19,721 bases of DNA from JAGQTE01 sp964648005 (GCA_964648005.1 CAZYKR010000049.1:1-19721); one strand, 5' to 3'. Shown: positions 6,385 through 13,687, counted from the first letter of the stretch. The notes: a model not told the origin generated them from the letters alone. Program-made: numbers and translations.

Positions 6385-7851
6385 ATGTCCGACACCGACA
6401 ACGTCGTGGTGACGCAGTCCGGAAACGACGGCAGCGTGCTGTCGATGTTCGCCGTGCTCGCCGCCGTCGGCGCGTTCGTCATCGCCGTCATCTCCGTCAT
6501 CGTGGTCAGCACCAAGGCTGGCGGCGGTGGCGGTGAAGCTGCTGCGGCAGCGCCGGTGGCGGTGACCGCCACCGAGTTCAAGTTCACCCCCGGCGACCTC
6601 GCCGTGCAGCAGGGCGGCTCGCTCGCCATCACCAACGGCGGCTCGCAGGTGCACAACCTCGAGGTGAAGGACGGCCCGAAGACCGCCGACATCGCCGCCG
6701 GCGGCACCGCCAACCTCGATCTCGCCGCCCTCGCGGTCGGCTCGTACGAGTACTTCTGCAACATCCCGGGCCACGCCGACAGCGGCATGAAGGGCACCCT
6801 CACCATCTCCGAGAGCGCCCCGTCCGGCGGCTCGGCCGCAGCCGACACCGGCTCGGGGGTCTCCGATGACGCCGCCAGCCACGGTGGCATCGACTACCAG
6901 GCCTCGGACGAGGTCATGACCGCCAACCTCGACGCCTACCTCGCCGCCAACACCGGCAAGACCGAGCCCCTCACCGAGGGCGTGGGCAATGAGGTGCTGG
7001 CGCCGACGACCGTCGAGGCCGACGGCACGCTGGTGTTCGACCTCGAGGCCAAGATCGCCGATTGGGAGGTCAGCCCCGGCAAGACGGTGCAGGCCTGGAC
7101 CTTCAACGGCATGGTGCCGGCGCCGTGGATCAAGGTGCCGTACAACACCAAGGTCCGGTTCAACTTCAAGAACTCGCTGCCGTCGTCGTCGGACATCCAC
7201 TGGCACGGTCTCGACACGCCCAACGACCAGGACGGCGTCGCTCCGCTGACCCAGGAGTACGTCCAGCCCGGCGAGACCTACGTGTACGAGTTCACGACGA
7301 CCGACCGCCCACAGCTCGGCATGTACCACCCGCACAACCACGGCCAGATCGCCATCCCCAACGGCATGATGGGCATCTTCCAGGTTGGCGACGTGCCGCT
7401 GCCGCAAGCGGGCAACGTTGGCGGCTTCGAGATCCCGGCGGACATCACCGTCTCCCAAGAGATCCCGATGGTGCTCAACGACGCCGGCGTGATCGGTCTC
7501 ACCCTCAACGGCAAGAGCTACCCCGCCACCGCTGCCGTCGTGCAGAACGTCGACACGTGGACGGCGATGCACTACCTCAACGAGGGTCTGCTGTCGCACC
7601 CGATGCACCTGCACGGCATGCCGCAGCTGATCGTGGCCAAGGACGGCATCCCACTCGACCAGCCGTACTGGGCCGACACCATCAACGTCGCCCCCGGCGA
7701 GCGGTACACGGTGCTGGTGCACCCGACCATCGAGAACGTCGGAGCCTGGGCCTTCCACTGTCACATCCTCAACCACGCCGAGAACGACGACGGCCTGTTC
7801 GGCATGGTCACCGCCTGGGTGGTGCCCGACCCGAACGCACCTGCCGCATGA
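6385..7851 (+). CDS. Membrane-anchored cupredoxin-multicopper oxidase fusion
   Basis: The product has 488 residues. It starts with an uncleaved-type membrane anchor (residues about 20-43) and a Gly/Ala linker. A plastocyanin-like domain follows (about 50-150), with blue-copper ligands His90, Cys125, His130 and Met135. After a spacer comes a two-domain multicopper oxidase with all four copper motifs: HWHG (272), HPHNH (315), HPMHLH (405) and HCHILNH (458-464). Such enzymes oxidise a substrate while reducing O2 to water outside the membrane. The HCAPGG-type type-1 site of NirK is absent, so copper nitrite reductase is less likely. After His464 the axial position is shifted by two residues (Leu471, then Met474). 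The ATG is preceded by AGAAGGAG at good spacing. Upstream are a DosR-like box and leader dyads, and downstream is a strong hairpin. The physiological substrate is unknown. Confidence 0.88.
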   Translation: MSDTDNVVVTQSGNDGSVLSMFAVLAAVGAFVIAVISVIVVSTKAGGGGGEAAAAAPVAVTATEFKFTPGDLAVQQGGSLAITNGGSQVHNLEVKDGPKTADIAAGGTANLDLAALAVGSYEYFCNIPGHADSGMKGTLTISESAPSGGSAAADTGSGVSDDAASHGGIDYQASDEVMTANLDAYLAANTGKTEPLTEGVGNEVLAPTTVEADGTLVFDLEAKIADWEVSPGKTVQAWTFNGMVPAPWIKVPYNTKVRFNFKNSLPSSSDIHWHGLDTPNDQDGVAPLTQEYVQPGETYVYEFTTTDRPQLGMYHPHNHGQIAIPNGMMGIFQVGDVPLPQAGNVGGFEIPADITVSQEIPMVLNDAGVIGLTLNGKSYPATAAVVQNVDTWTAMHYLNEGLLSHPMHLHGMPQLIVAKDGIPLDQPYWADTINVAPGERYTVLVHPTIENVGAWAFHCHILNHAENDDGLFGMVTAWVVPDPNAPAA

Positions 7852-7899
7852 GCTGAGCCCACAGGGCCCGGATCGGCCGCACCAGCGGCGCAGAGATCT

Positions 7900-7944
7900 G
7901 GCCTCCGGGGAGGGAACCGCCGGTCGCATCCCTCCCCGGGGGCC
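7900..7944 (+). terminator. Long terminator-like hairpin after the copper oxidase
   Basis: Sixteen bases at 7900-7915 pair with 7929-7944, with a single G-T pair and a 13-nt loop. The stem is very GC-rich and is followed by TTCTCG. It lies 48 nt after the oxidase stop codon and before the stress-protein promoter, so it most likely separates the two transcripts. Confidence 0.7.
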
Positions 7945-7973
7945 TTCTCGCGCTCCGAGGCCGGCGTCGGGCC

Positions 7974-7979
7974 TAGGCT
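7974..7979 (+). promoter_or_regulatory. -10 element TAGGCT, leaderless start of usp
   Basis: TAGGCT ends 8 nt before the ATG at 7988. The same hexamer at the same distance precedes several other genes here (1373, 13278). No Shine-Dalgarno lies between, so a leaderless mRNA is predicted. Confidence 0.5.
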
Positions 7980-7987
7980 CCGCACCC

Positions 7988-8437
7988 ATGGGACCCGTCG
8001 TGTGCGCCATCGACTTCTCCGACGTCACCGAGGCGGTGCTCGCGCACGGGGCGACCGTGGCCCGGGCCTTCGGCACGCCGCTGCTGCTGGTGCACGTGGC
8101 GGCGGGTGAGCCGGCGCTGGCCGGCTACGACAAGGACCACGTCAGCACGTACACCCGCGACGACCGCGCCGGCGAGCTGCGCGACGAGCACACCAAGCTC
8201 GCCGACCTGGCCTCGTCGGTGGCGGGCGACGACCTCAGCGTCGAACCGCTGCTGGTGATGGGCGACACCGTCGACCGGCTGCTGCACGTCGCCGGCGAGA
8301 AGGACGCGAGCATGATCGTCGCCGGGTCGCACGGCCACGGCGGGCTGCACCACCTCCTGCTGGGGAGCATCTCCGAAGCGCTCGTGCGTCACGCCGAGCT
8401 CCCGGTGCTGATCGTGCCGGCCAGCGGCCGGAGCTGA
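7988..8437 (+). CDS. Universal stress protein (UspA family)
   Basis: The product has 149 residues, a single Usp domain. It starts with VVCAIDFSD and ends with the nucleotide-binding motif GSHGHGG followed by GS (G-x2-G-x9-G-S type) and the terminal strand ELPVLIV. The motif indicates an ATP-binding member of the family. In mycobacteria many such proteins belong to the DosR regulon and act in adaptation to hypoxia and stasis. Here the gene lies between the copper oxidase and the ATPase-regulator operon and ends 2 bp from the convergent ATPase gene. The start is fixed by the TAGGCT element 8 nt upstream. No convincing DosR-type dyad was found directly in front of it, so control by the local regulator is inferred from position only. 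Confidence 0.92.
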   Translation: MGPVVCAIDFSDVTEAVLAHGATVARAFGTPLLLVHVAAGEPALAGYDKDHVSTYTRDDRAGELRDEHTKLADLASSVAGDDLSVEPLLVMGDTVDRLLHVAGEKDASMIVAGSHGHGGLHHLLLGSISEALVRHAELPVLIVPASGRS

Positions 8438-8439
8438 CC

Positions 8440-10854
8440 TCAGGCCTCGTGACCGGCGAGGCGCCGGTCGACCCAGCGCCAGACGACCTCGAGGATCACC
8501 CACGCGATCGGCACGACGATGGCCACCCCGGCGAAGTCCGAGAGCTGGTCGGGGAGCTGGAGCATGAAGAAGTCCTTGCTCCATGGGATGACGAAGGCCA
8601 ACACGGCAGCGGCGACGAGCACGGCCATCAGCGCCCAACGCGGCGGCGACATGGGTCTGGCCACCAGGTAGGTCACGAACAGCCCCACGCCCAGCAAGGC
8701 CATGACGGCCAACGACGACGCCTCGGTGTCGGCGCTCGACGCGTCGGCGGTCGTCAGCGCGCTGTCGGAGAGGCTTGTCCCGCTCAAGAGGAACACCAAG
8801 AACACGGCCGCGCCGGAGACGATGCCGGCGGGCACCGAGCGCCACAGCACCCGCGGCACGAACCCGGTGCGCGCCCGCTCGGTCGACGGCGCCAGGGACA
8901 AGAAGAAGCCGGGCACGCCGATGGTCAGGAAGTTCACGAGCGTGAGGTGGCGCGGCAGGAAGGGGAACACGACACCGGCCATCGCCGCCGCGAGCGCCAG
9001 CAGTGCGGCGTAGGCGTTCTTGGTGACGAACAGCGTGGCGACCCGCTCGATGTTGGCGATGACGCGACGCCCCTCCGCCACCGCCAACGGCAGCGACGTG
9101 TAGCGACCGTCGAGCAGCACGAGCTGGGCCACCGCCCGCGACGCCGCCGAGCCCGAGCCCATGGCCACGCCGATGTCGGCGTCCTTGAGGGCCAACACGT
9201 CGTTCACGCCGTCGCCGGTCATGGCGACCGTGTGCCCGCGGGCCTGCAGGGCGTGCACCATGGCCTGCTTCTGTTGGGGCTGCACCCGCCCGAACACGGC
9301 GTTGGCCTCGAGCACGTCGGCGAGCTCGTCGGGATCGTCGGGCAGCGTGCGGGCGTCGACGCCGTGGTCGGCATCGGGCACCCCGACCGTGCGGGCCACG
9401 GCAGCGACCGTCAACGGGTTGTCACCGGAGATGACCTTGATGTCGACGCCTTGCTCGCGGAAGTAGGCGAGCGTCTCGGGGGCGTCGGCGCGGATGCGCT
9501 CGGACAACGTCACCAGGCCCATCGGTGAGATGGCGTCGGGGAGCTCCTCGCCGGCGAGCTCGTCGGGGCTGAACGCCAGCAGCAGCACCCGCCGCCCGGT
9601 CGCCGCCAACTCGTCGGCGCGGCGACGCACCGGGTCCTCGGCACCGGCATCGGCGAGGATCACCTCGGGTGCGCCGAAGACGTACGTCCCGGGCGCCTCG
9701 CCGGTGAACGCCACGGCACTCCACTTGCGGGCGGACGAGAAGGGGACGGTCCCGGTCACCCGCCAGGCGCCGGTCGGGGCGTCGATGGCCTCGGACACCG
9801 CCAGCTGGGTGGGGTTCGGGTTCTCGTCGGCGCGAGCGAAGGCGCCGAGCGCGTCGCGCAGCGACGCCTCTGTGCCACCGAGCGCCTCGACGGTCTCGAG
9901 CTGGATGCCGCCCTCGGTCAGCGTGCCCGTCTTGTCCAGACAGACCGTGTCCACGCGCGCCAGTCCCTCGACGGCGGCGAGCTCCTGCACGAGGGTCTTG
10001 CGGCGACCGAGCCGCACGACCGAGACGGCCAAGGCCACGCTCGTCAGCAGCACGAGCCCCTCGGGGATCATGCCGACCAGGCTCGCCACCGTGCGCACCA
10101 CGGCGTCGGCGAACGGCAGGTCGACGCGCCACAGCTGGCTGGCGAACGACGCCAACCCCACCGGGATCAGCACGATCGTGATGAAGCGCAGGATGGTGGT
10201 GATCCCGTCGCGCAGCTCCGAGCGCACCAGCGTGAACCGCTTGGCCTCGGCCGCGAGCTTGGCGGCGTAGGCGTCGCCACCGACCCGCGTCGCTCGGAAC
10301 CGACCGCTGCCGGCCGTGACGAAGCTGCCGGAGAGGACCTCGTCGCCGACGTGCTTGCTCATCGGGTCGGCCTCGCCGGTGAGCAGCGACTCGTCGACGC
10401 CCAGGTGATCCGCCTCGAGCACGTCGCCGTCGACGACGACTTGATCGCCCGGCGCCAGCAACAACACGTCGTCCTCGACGACGGCGGTCACCTCGATCTC
10501 GACGACCGAACCGTCACGCAGCACCCGCGCCTTGGGGGCGTTGAGCACCGCGAGCGAGTCGAGCGTCTTCTTCGCCCGCAGCTCCTGCACGACGCCGATG
10601 ACGACGTTGACGACGGCGATGATGCCGAACAAGGCGTCGGCCGGCGAGCCGAAGACCAGCACCAGCACGGTCAGCGAGGCGATCAGGCCGTTGAAGTAGG
10701 TGAAGACGTTGGCGCGGATGATCTCGCCGGTCGAGCGACCGACCGATGACTCGTCGACGTTGACCCGTCCGGCGGCGACGCGCTCGGCGACCTGGGCGGC
10801 GGTCAGCCCGACGCGCCCGTCGGCCGGGTCGTCCGCTGCCGTCGTCGCCGTCAT
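8440..10854 (-). CDS. ctpE: CtpE-like P-type cation ATPase (probable Ca2+)
   Basis: The product has 804 residues, close to mycobacterial CtpE. It has an actuator domain with SLLTGEAD, the phosphorylation motif DKTGTLT (Asp307), and the hinge TGDGVNDVLALKDADIGVAM. The M4 helix has IPEGLVLL, and a C-terminal set of membrane helices follows. The N-terminal stretch after RANVFTYFNG and the LVQELAAVEGLARVDTVC segment resemble CtpE, a calcium-transporting ATPase of mycobacteria, more than CtpF, which is the DosR-regulon pump. Ion choice is therefore inferred from similarity. No N-terminal metal-binding CxxC domain is present, which argues against a copper pump. The ATG at 10854 overlaps the regulator's TGA as ATGA, so the pump is translationally coupled to devR. 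It converges with usp. Confidence 0.85.
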   Translation of the reverse strand: MTATTAADDPADGRVGLTAAQVAERVAAGRVNVDESSVGRSTGEIIRANVFTYFNGLIASLTVLVLVFGSPADALFGIIAVVNVVIGVVQELRAKKTLDSLAVLNAPKARVLRDGSVVEIEVTAVVEDDVLLLAPGDQVVVDGDVLEADHLGVDESLLTGEADPMSKHVGDEVLSGSFVTAGSGRFRATRVGGDAYAAKLAAEAKRFTLVRSELRDGITTILRFITIVLIPVGLASFASQLWRVDLPFADAVVRTVASLVGMIPEGLVLLTSVALAVSVVRLGRRKTLVQELAAVEGLARVDTVCLDKTGTLTEGGIQLETVEALGGTEASLRDALGAFARADENPNPTQLAVSEAIDAPTGAWRVTGTVPFSSARKWSAVAFTGEAPGTYVFGAPEVILADAGAEDPVRRRADELAATGRRVLLLAFSPDELAGEELPDAISPMGLVTLSERIRADAPETLAYFREQGVDIKVISGDNPLTVAAVARTVGVPDADHGVDARTLPDDPDELADVLEANAVFGRVQPQQKQAMVHALQARGHTVAMTGDGVNDVLALKDADIGVAMGSGSAASRAVAQLVLLDGRYTSLPLAVAEGRRVIANIERVATLFVTKNAYAALLALAAAMAGVVFPFLPRHLTLVNFLTIGVPGFFLSLAPSTERARTGFVPRVLWRSVPAGIVSGAAVFLVFLLSGTSLSDSALTTADASSADTEASSLAVMALLGVGLFVTYLVARPMSPPRWALMAVLVAAAVLAFVIPWSKDFFMLQLPDQLSDFAGVAIVVPIAWVILEVVWRWVDRRLAGHEA

Positions 10855-11507
10855 CCGGCGCTACCGCGGCGGCGGCGCTCGGACAGGCGTGCGGCGTACA
10901 CCGCCGCCTCGGTGCGCCGCTCCATCCCCATCTTCGCCAGCAGGTTGGAGACGTAGTTCTTGATCGTCTTCTCCGCCAGGAACATCTGCTCGGCGATCTG
11001 GCGGTTGGTCATCCCTTCGGCGAGCAGCTCGAGGATGCGACGCTCCTGGTCGGTGAGCGAGTCGATGCGCTCGTCCTGCCCGCCACCGGAGCGCAGCCGG
11101 TCGAGCACCTTCGCCGTCAGCGCCGGGTCGAGCAACGACTGCCCGCCGGCCACCTTGCGGATGGCGTCGACCAGCTCGGTGCCCTTGATCTGCTTGAGGA
11201 CGTACCCGGCGGCCCCGGCCATGATGGCGTCGAACAACGCCTCGTCATCGGAGTAGCTGGTCAACATCAAGCAGGCGATCTCCGGGTTGCGGGACCGGAT
11301 CTCGCGGCACACCTCCACACCGTCACCGTCCGGCAGCCGCACATCGAGCACGGCCACCTGTGGTGCGGTCGGTGGGATGCGCGCCAGGGCCTCGGCGGCG
11401 GTGCCCGCCTCGCCGACCACATCGAACCCGGCCGCCTCGAGCAGGTCGCGAAGCCCCCGCCGGACGATCTCGTGGTCGTCCAGCAGGAAGACCTTGACGT
11501 CGCTCAC
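10851..11507 (-). CDS. devR: DosR/DevR-like NarL-family response regulator
   Basis: The product has 218 residues, against 217 for M. tuberculosis DosR, and it is similar along its whole length. The receiver domain has Asp10/Asp11, phosphoacceptor Asp55 (VAVLDVRLPDG), Thr83 and Lys105. A linker (about 125-150) is followed by a LuxR-type HTH with LTDQERRILELLAEGMTNRQIAE and FLAEKTIKNYVSNLLAKMGMERRTEAAVYA. The recognition-helix Lys, Lys and Asn that contact the DosR box are present in EKTIKN. The GTG at 11507 is chosen because it gives a DosR-like N-terminus (SDVKVFLLDDHE), with AAGAAT 6 nt upstream as a possible -10. An ATG at 11543 would add an unrelated extension. It is divergent from the kinase gene (34 bp gap) and overlaps the downstream pump gene by 4 bases. 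It probably responds to hypoxia, NO or redox signals through the adjacent kinase. Confidence 0.9.
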   Translation of the reverse strand: MSDVKVFLLDDHEIVRRGLRDLLEAAGFDVVGEAGTAAEALARIPPTAPQVAVLDVRLPDGDGVEVCREIRSRNPEIACLMLTSYSDDEALFDAIMAGAAGYVLKQIKGTELVDAIRKVAGGQSLLDPALTAKVLDRLRSGGGQDERIDSLTDQERRILELLAEGMTNRQIAEQMFLAEKTIKNYVSNLLAKMGMERRTEAAVYAARLSERRRRGSAG

Positions 11508-11528
11508 CCGGCCATTCTTCCCGATGCC

Positions 11529-11534
11529 TACACT
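11529..11534 (+). promoter_or_regulatory. -10 element TACACT of the kinase gene
   Basis: TACACT ends 7 nt before the ATG at 11542, predicting a leaderless mRNA. On the - strand the overlapping bases 11530-11525 read TAGGCA, a weaker -10 that shares the TA and could drive devR with a leader of about ten bases. Confidence 0.5.
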
Positions 11535-11541
11535 CGCCGCC

Positions 11542-12720
11542 ATGACCGACCCCGGCGCCGCGGTGCCCATCGCTGCGCTCGATCACCTCCTCGACGCCAT
11601 CGTGACCGTCGGGAGCGAGCTGAGCCTGCCGTCGGTCCTGCGCCGTATCGTCGAGACGGCGACCACCCTCGTCGACGCCGCGTACGGCGCGCTGGGCGTG
11701 CTCGACGAGGACCGTGCCCGCCTCAGCGAGTTCATCACCGTCGGCCTCGACGCCGACGAGTCCGACCGCATCGGCCACCTACCCGAGGGGCTCGGCGTGC
11801 TCGGTGTGTTGATCGTCGAGCCCAAGCCGATCCGCCTCGACGACCTCACCACGCATCCCGACGCGCACGGCTTCCCGCCGAACCATCCGGTGATGCGGTC
11901 GTTCCTCGGTGTGCCGATCATGGTGCGCGGCGAGGTGTTCGGGAACCTGTACCTCACCGACAAGCGCAACGGGGCGCCGTTCAGCGAGCTCGACGAGCAG
12001 ATGGCGGTGGCGTTGGCGTCCGCGGCGGCGATGGCCATCGACAACGCCCGCCTGCACGCCCGCGTGTCGGACCTGATGGTGGTCGAGGACCGCGAGCGCA
12101 TCGCTCGCGAGCTGCACGACACGGTCATCCAGCGGATCTTCGCCACGGGGTTGAGCCTGCAGGGCATCATCTCGCGCTGCGGCGACCATCCCGAGGTGGT
12201 CGACCGTCTCAACGCCGCCGCCGCCGACCTCGACGACACGGTGCGAGACATCCGCACGACCATCTTCGAGCTCGAACGCCCGCGCCTGCCCGGCCGATCG
12301 CTGCGCAAGGAGGTCATGGCGGTGGCCACCGACGTCGGCGAGTCGTTCGGGTTCGGCGTCTCCACCCGGTTCTCGGGTCCGCTCGACAGCTCGGTGGACG
12401 CCGAGCTCACCGACGAGCTGACGGCCGTGGTGCGCGAGCTGTTGACCAACGTCGGCAAGCATGCCTCGGCGCGGCGTGCCGAGCTGTCGATCGTCCTCGC
12501 CGGCGACGTGCTCGAGGTGCGCGTCGACGACGACGGCACGGGCTTCGCCGACGCCGGCGGAGACGGCGGCGCACCCGACGGTCCGATGCCGGGTACCGGC
12601 GACCGTGGCGGGCTGGGGCTAGGAAACCTCGCCACTCGGGCCGAGCGACGCAGCGGGAGCCTCCAGGTCGACACGTCCGCCGGCACGACCACCGTCATCT
12701 GGCGGGCGCTGGTCAGCTGA
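11542..12720 (+). CDS. devS: DosS/DevS-like GAF sensor histidine kinase
   Basis: The product has 392 residues and is cytoplasmic, with no membrane segment. One GAF domain (about 28-172) aligns with GAF-A of mycobacterial DosS. It has IGHLPEGLGVLGVLI, then FPPNHPVMRSFLGVP with His115 at the place of the DosS heme ligand His149, and GNLYLTDK with Tyr137 at the place of DosS Tyr171. Next are a HisKA_3 dimerisation/phosphotransfer helix (DRERIARELHDTVIQRIF, His192) and a HATPase_c domain with N-box VVRELLTNVGKHA, DDDGTGF and GLGLGNL. The second GAF domain of DosS/DosT (both about 575 residues) is absent. Predicted role: heme-based sensing of O2/NO/CO or redox and phosphorylation of the divergent DosR-like regulator. 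Its last 102 bases overlap the end of the convergent flavoprotein gene. Confidence 0.88.
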   Translation: MTDPGAAVPIAALDHLLDAIVTVGSELSLPSVLRRIVETATTLVDAAYGALGVLDEDRARLSEFITVGLDADESDRIGHLPEGLGVLGVLIVEPKPIRLDDLTTHPDAHGFPPNHPVMRSFLGVPIMVRGEVFGNLYLTDKRNGAPFSELDEQMAVALASAAAMAIDNARLHARVSDLMVVEDRERIARELHDTVIQRIFATGLSLQGIISRCGDHPEVVDRLNAAAADLDDTVRDIRTTIFELERPRLPGRSLRKEVMAVATDVGESFGFGVSTRFSGPLDSSVDAELTDELTAVVRELLTNVGKHASARRAELSIVLAGDVLEVRVDDDGTGFADAGGDGGAPDGPMPGTGDRGGLGLGNLATRAERRSGSLQVDTSAGTTTVIWRALVS

Positions 12721-13209
12721 GGTTGCCGGCCGGCCCTTGCCGTCGGCGTGCGCGGCGGCGCCGACGAACGCCGCATGGGCGCCGTCGTGGTGCCAGTGCC
12801 GCACCCGCCGGCCGCTGACGATGTCGGTGCCGATGGCGAGGTACCAATCGGTGGCAGCGTTGGCCCACGGCCGCAACGGCAGCGACGTGACGTGGGCCAG
12901 CTCGCTCGGTGTCGTGACCACGCGCGAGACGCCCTGTACGAGCACGCTCCAGCCGCTGTGGCTGACGTCGTCGAAGGCATCGGCCTCGAAGGCGACGACC
13001 GAACCGGCCATGGCCGCGCCGAGCTTCGTGCCCGGGGCCGTGCGCACGACGATCTCGTCGCCGTCCACCACGAAGTTCACGGGCAGCACCACGGGCAGGG
13101 CGTGCATCGACATCCCGATGCGCCCGATCGGCACCGATCGCAGCAGGGCGAGGCATTCGTCCCGCTCGATGACCTCGAGACCGTTGAGGTCGAACTCCAT
13201 CCGACCCAT
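12619..13209 (-). CDS. Pyridoxamine 5'-phosphate oxidase-fold flavoprotein
   Basis: The product has 196 residues. The first 145 or so form a split-barrel flavin-binding domain of the pyridoxamine-oxidase-like type: LEVIERDECLALLRSVPIGRIG, then LPVVLPVNFVVDGDEIVVRTAPGTKL, VAFEAD and SGWSVLVQGVSRVV. Members bind FMN or F420 and carry out reductive or antioxidant chemistry, and a protein of this fold belongs to the mycobacterial DosR regulon. The C-terminal 50 residues are Ala/Gly/Asp-rich, probably disordered, and are largely encoded antisense to the end of devS (102-bp overlap). Start: ATG 13209, or ATG 13200 three codons inside; no clear Shine-Dalgarno separates them. A DosR-like dyad (13237-13250) lies 27 bp upstream. 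Cofactor and substrate cannot be decided from sequence alone. Confidence 0.83.
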   Translation of the reverse strand: MGRMEFDLNGLEVIERDECLALLRSVPIGRIGMSMHALPVVLPVNFVVDGDEIVVRTAPGTKLGAAMAGSVVAFEADAFDDVSHSGWSVLVQGVSRVVTTPSELAHVTSLPLRPWANAATDWYLAIGTDIVSGRRVRHWHHDGAHAAFVGAAAHADGKGRPATSADQRPPDDGGRAGGRVDLEAPAASLGPSGEVS

Positions 13210-13236
13210 CTTGGGCAGCGATGGCCCCTGCAGCTA

Positions 13237-13250
13237 GGGCCGTTGGTCCC
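13237..13250. promoter_or_regulatory. Second DosR-box-like dyad (one arm mismatch)
   Basis: GGGCC-GTTG-GTCCC on the + strand equals GGGAC-CAAC-GGCCC on the other strand: 5-bp arms with one mismatch and a 4-bp centre, as in the DosR box. It lies midway between the divergent flavoprotein (27 bp from 13209) and HATPase-like gene (27 bp from 13278). Its centre is at about -34 relative to the predicted leaderless start at 13278, overlapping the -35 region as for class-II activator sites. Confidence 0.5.
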
Positions 13251-13263
13251 GAGCGGCGCCGTC

Positions 13264-13269
13264 TAGGCT
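13264..13269 (+). promoter_or_regulatory. -10 element TAGGCT for the HATPase-like gene
   Basis: TAGGCT ends 8 nt before the GTG at 13278, with no Shine-Dalgarno between. It supports the GTG as a leaderless start and lies just downstream of the DosR-like dyad. Confidence 0.5.
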
Positions 13270-13277
13270 GCGGCGTC

Positions 13278-13655
13278 GTGATCGGTGACCACCTGCGGCT
13301 CGTCCTGCCTGCCGACCCCGGCTACGGACGGATCGCCCGGATCACGGCGTCGAACCTGGCCCTCCGGCTGGGGTTCGACCACCGAGCCGTCGAGGATCTG
13401 CGCATCGCCGTCGACGAGCTGATCATCTTGCTGCTCCGCCCCGAAGGCGCACCCGGCACGATCACCGTCGACTTCGTCGTCACGACGGACGGGCTGACGA
13501 TCGACGCCTCGACGACCGCCGGCGAGCGACCCAACCTCACGGACCAGGCGGCGCTGGAACGGTTCCGGGCCATCGTCGCCCCGACGGTCGACGTGGTGTC
13601 CCTCGACGACGACGGCGTCCACGCCCACATCGAGAAGCACGCCGCCTCGGCGTGA
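13278..13655 (+). CDS. Small HATPase-like (anti-sigma-factor-type) protein
   Basis: The product has 125 residues. Its layout follows RsbW/SpoIIAB-type anti-sigma kinases: strand LRLVLPADPGYGRIAR, helix, then DLRIAVDELIILLL in the place of the N-box helix, a central hairpin, and a C-terminal strand region ending at VDVVSLDDDGVHAHIEKH. The usual N-box Asn is not seen after the Glu, and no G-rich lid is obvious, so ATP binding may be weak or lost. The GTG start is supported by the TAGGCT element. No sigma factor or anti-sigma antagonist gene is adjacent. Its position beside the DosR-like dyad suggests membership in the local stress response. The family assignment is moderate. Confidence 0.65.
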   Translation: MIGDHLRLVLPADPGYGRIARITASNLALRLGFDHRAVEDLRIAVDELIILLLRPEGAPGTITVDFVVTTDGLTIDASTTAGERPNLTDQAALERFRAIVAPTVDVVSLDDDGVHAHIEKHAASA

Positions 13656-13687
13656 CCCGAGCGTCGCGCCGACATCGGGGCATCGTC

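Noticed and set aside
6385..7851. Copper nitrite reductase (NirK)
   Set aside because: The NirK type-1 motif HCAPGG and its domain order are absent; HWHG, HPHNH, HPMHLH and HCHILNH are multicopper-oxidase motifs.
7971..7984. DosR-like dyad in front of usp (GGCCTAGGCTCCGC region)
   Set aside because: Arms match poorly and the bases are better explained as the TAGGCT -10 element.
6358..8076. 572-codon leftward open frame opposite the copper oxidase and usp
   Set aside because: The rightward frames hold complete copper and nucleotide-binding motifs; the leftward frame is low-complexity and Arg/Val/Gly-rich.
11508..11543. ATG at 11543 as the devR start
   Set aside because: It adds 12 residues unlike DosR and would overlap the devS start; the GTG at 11507 gives the DosR-like N-terminus and length.
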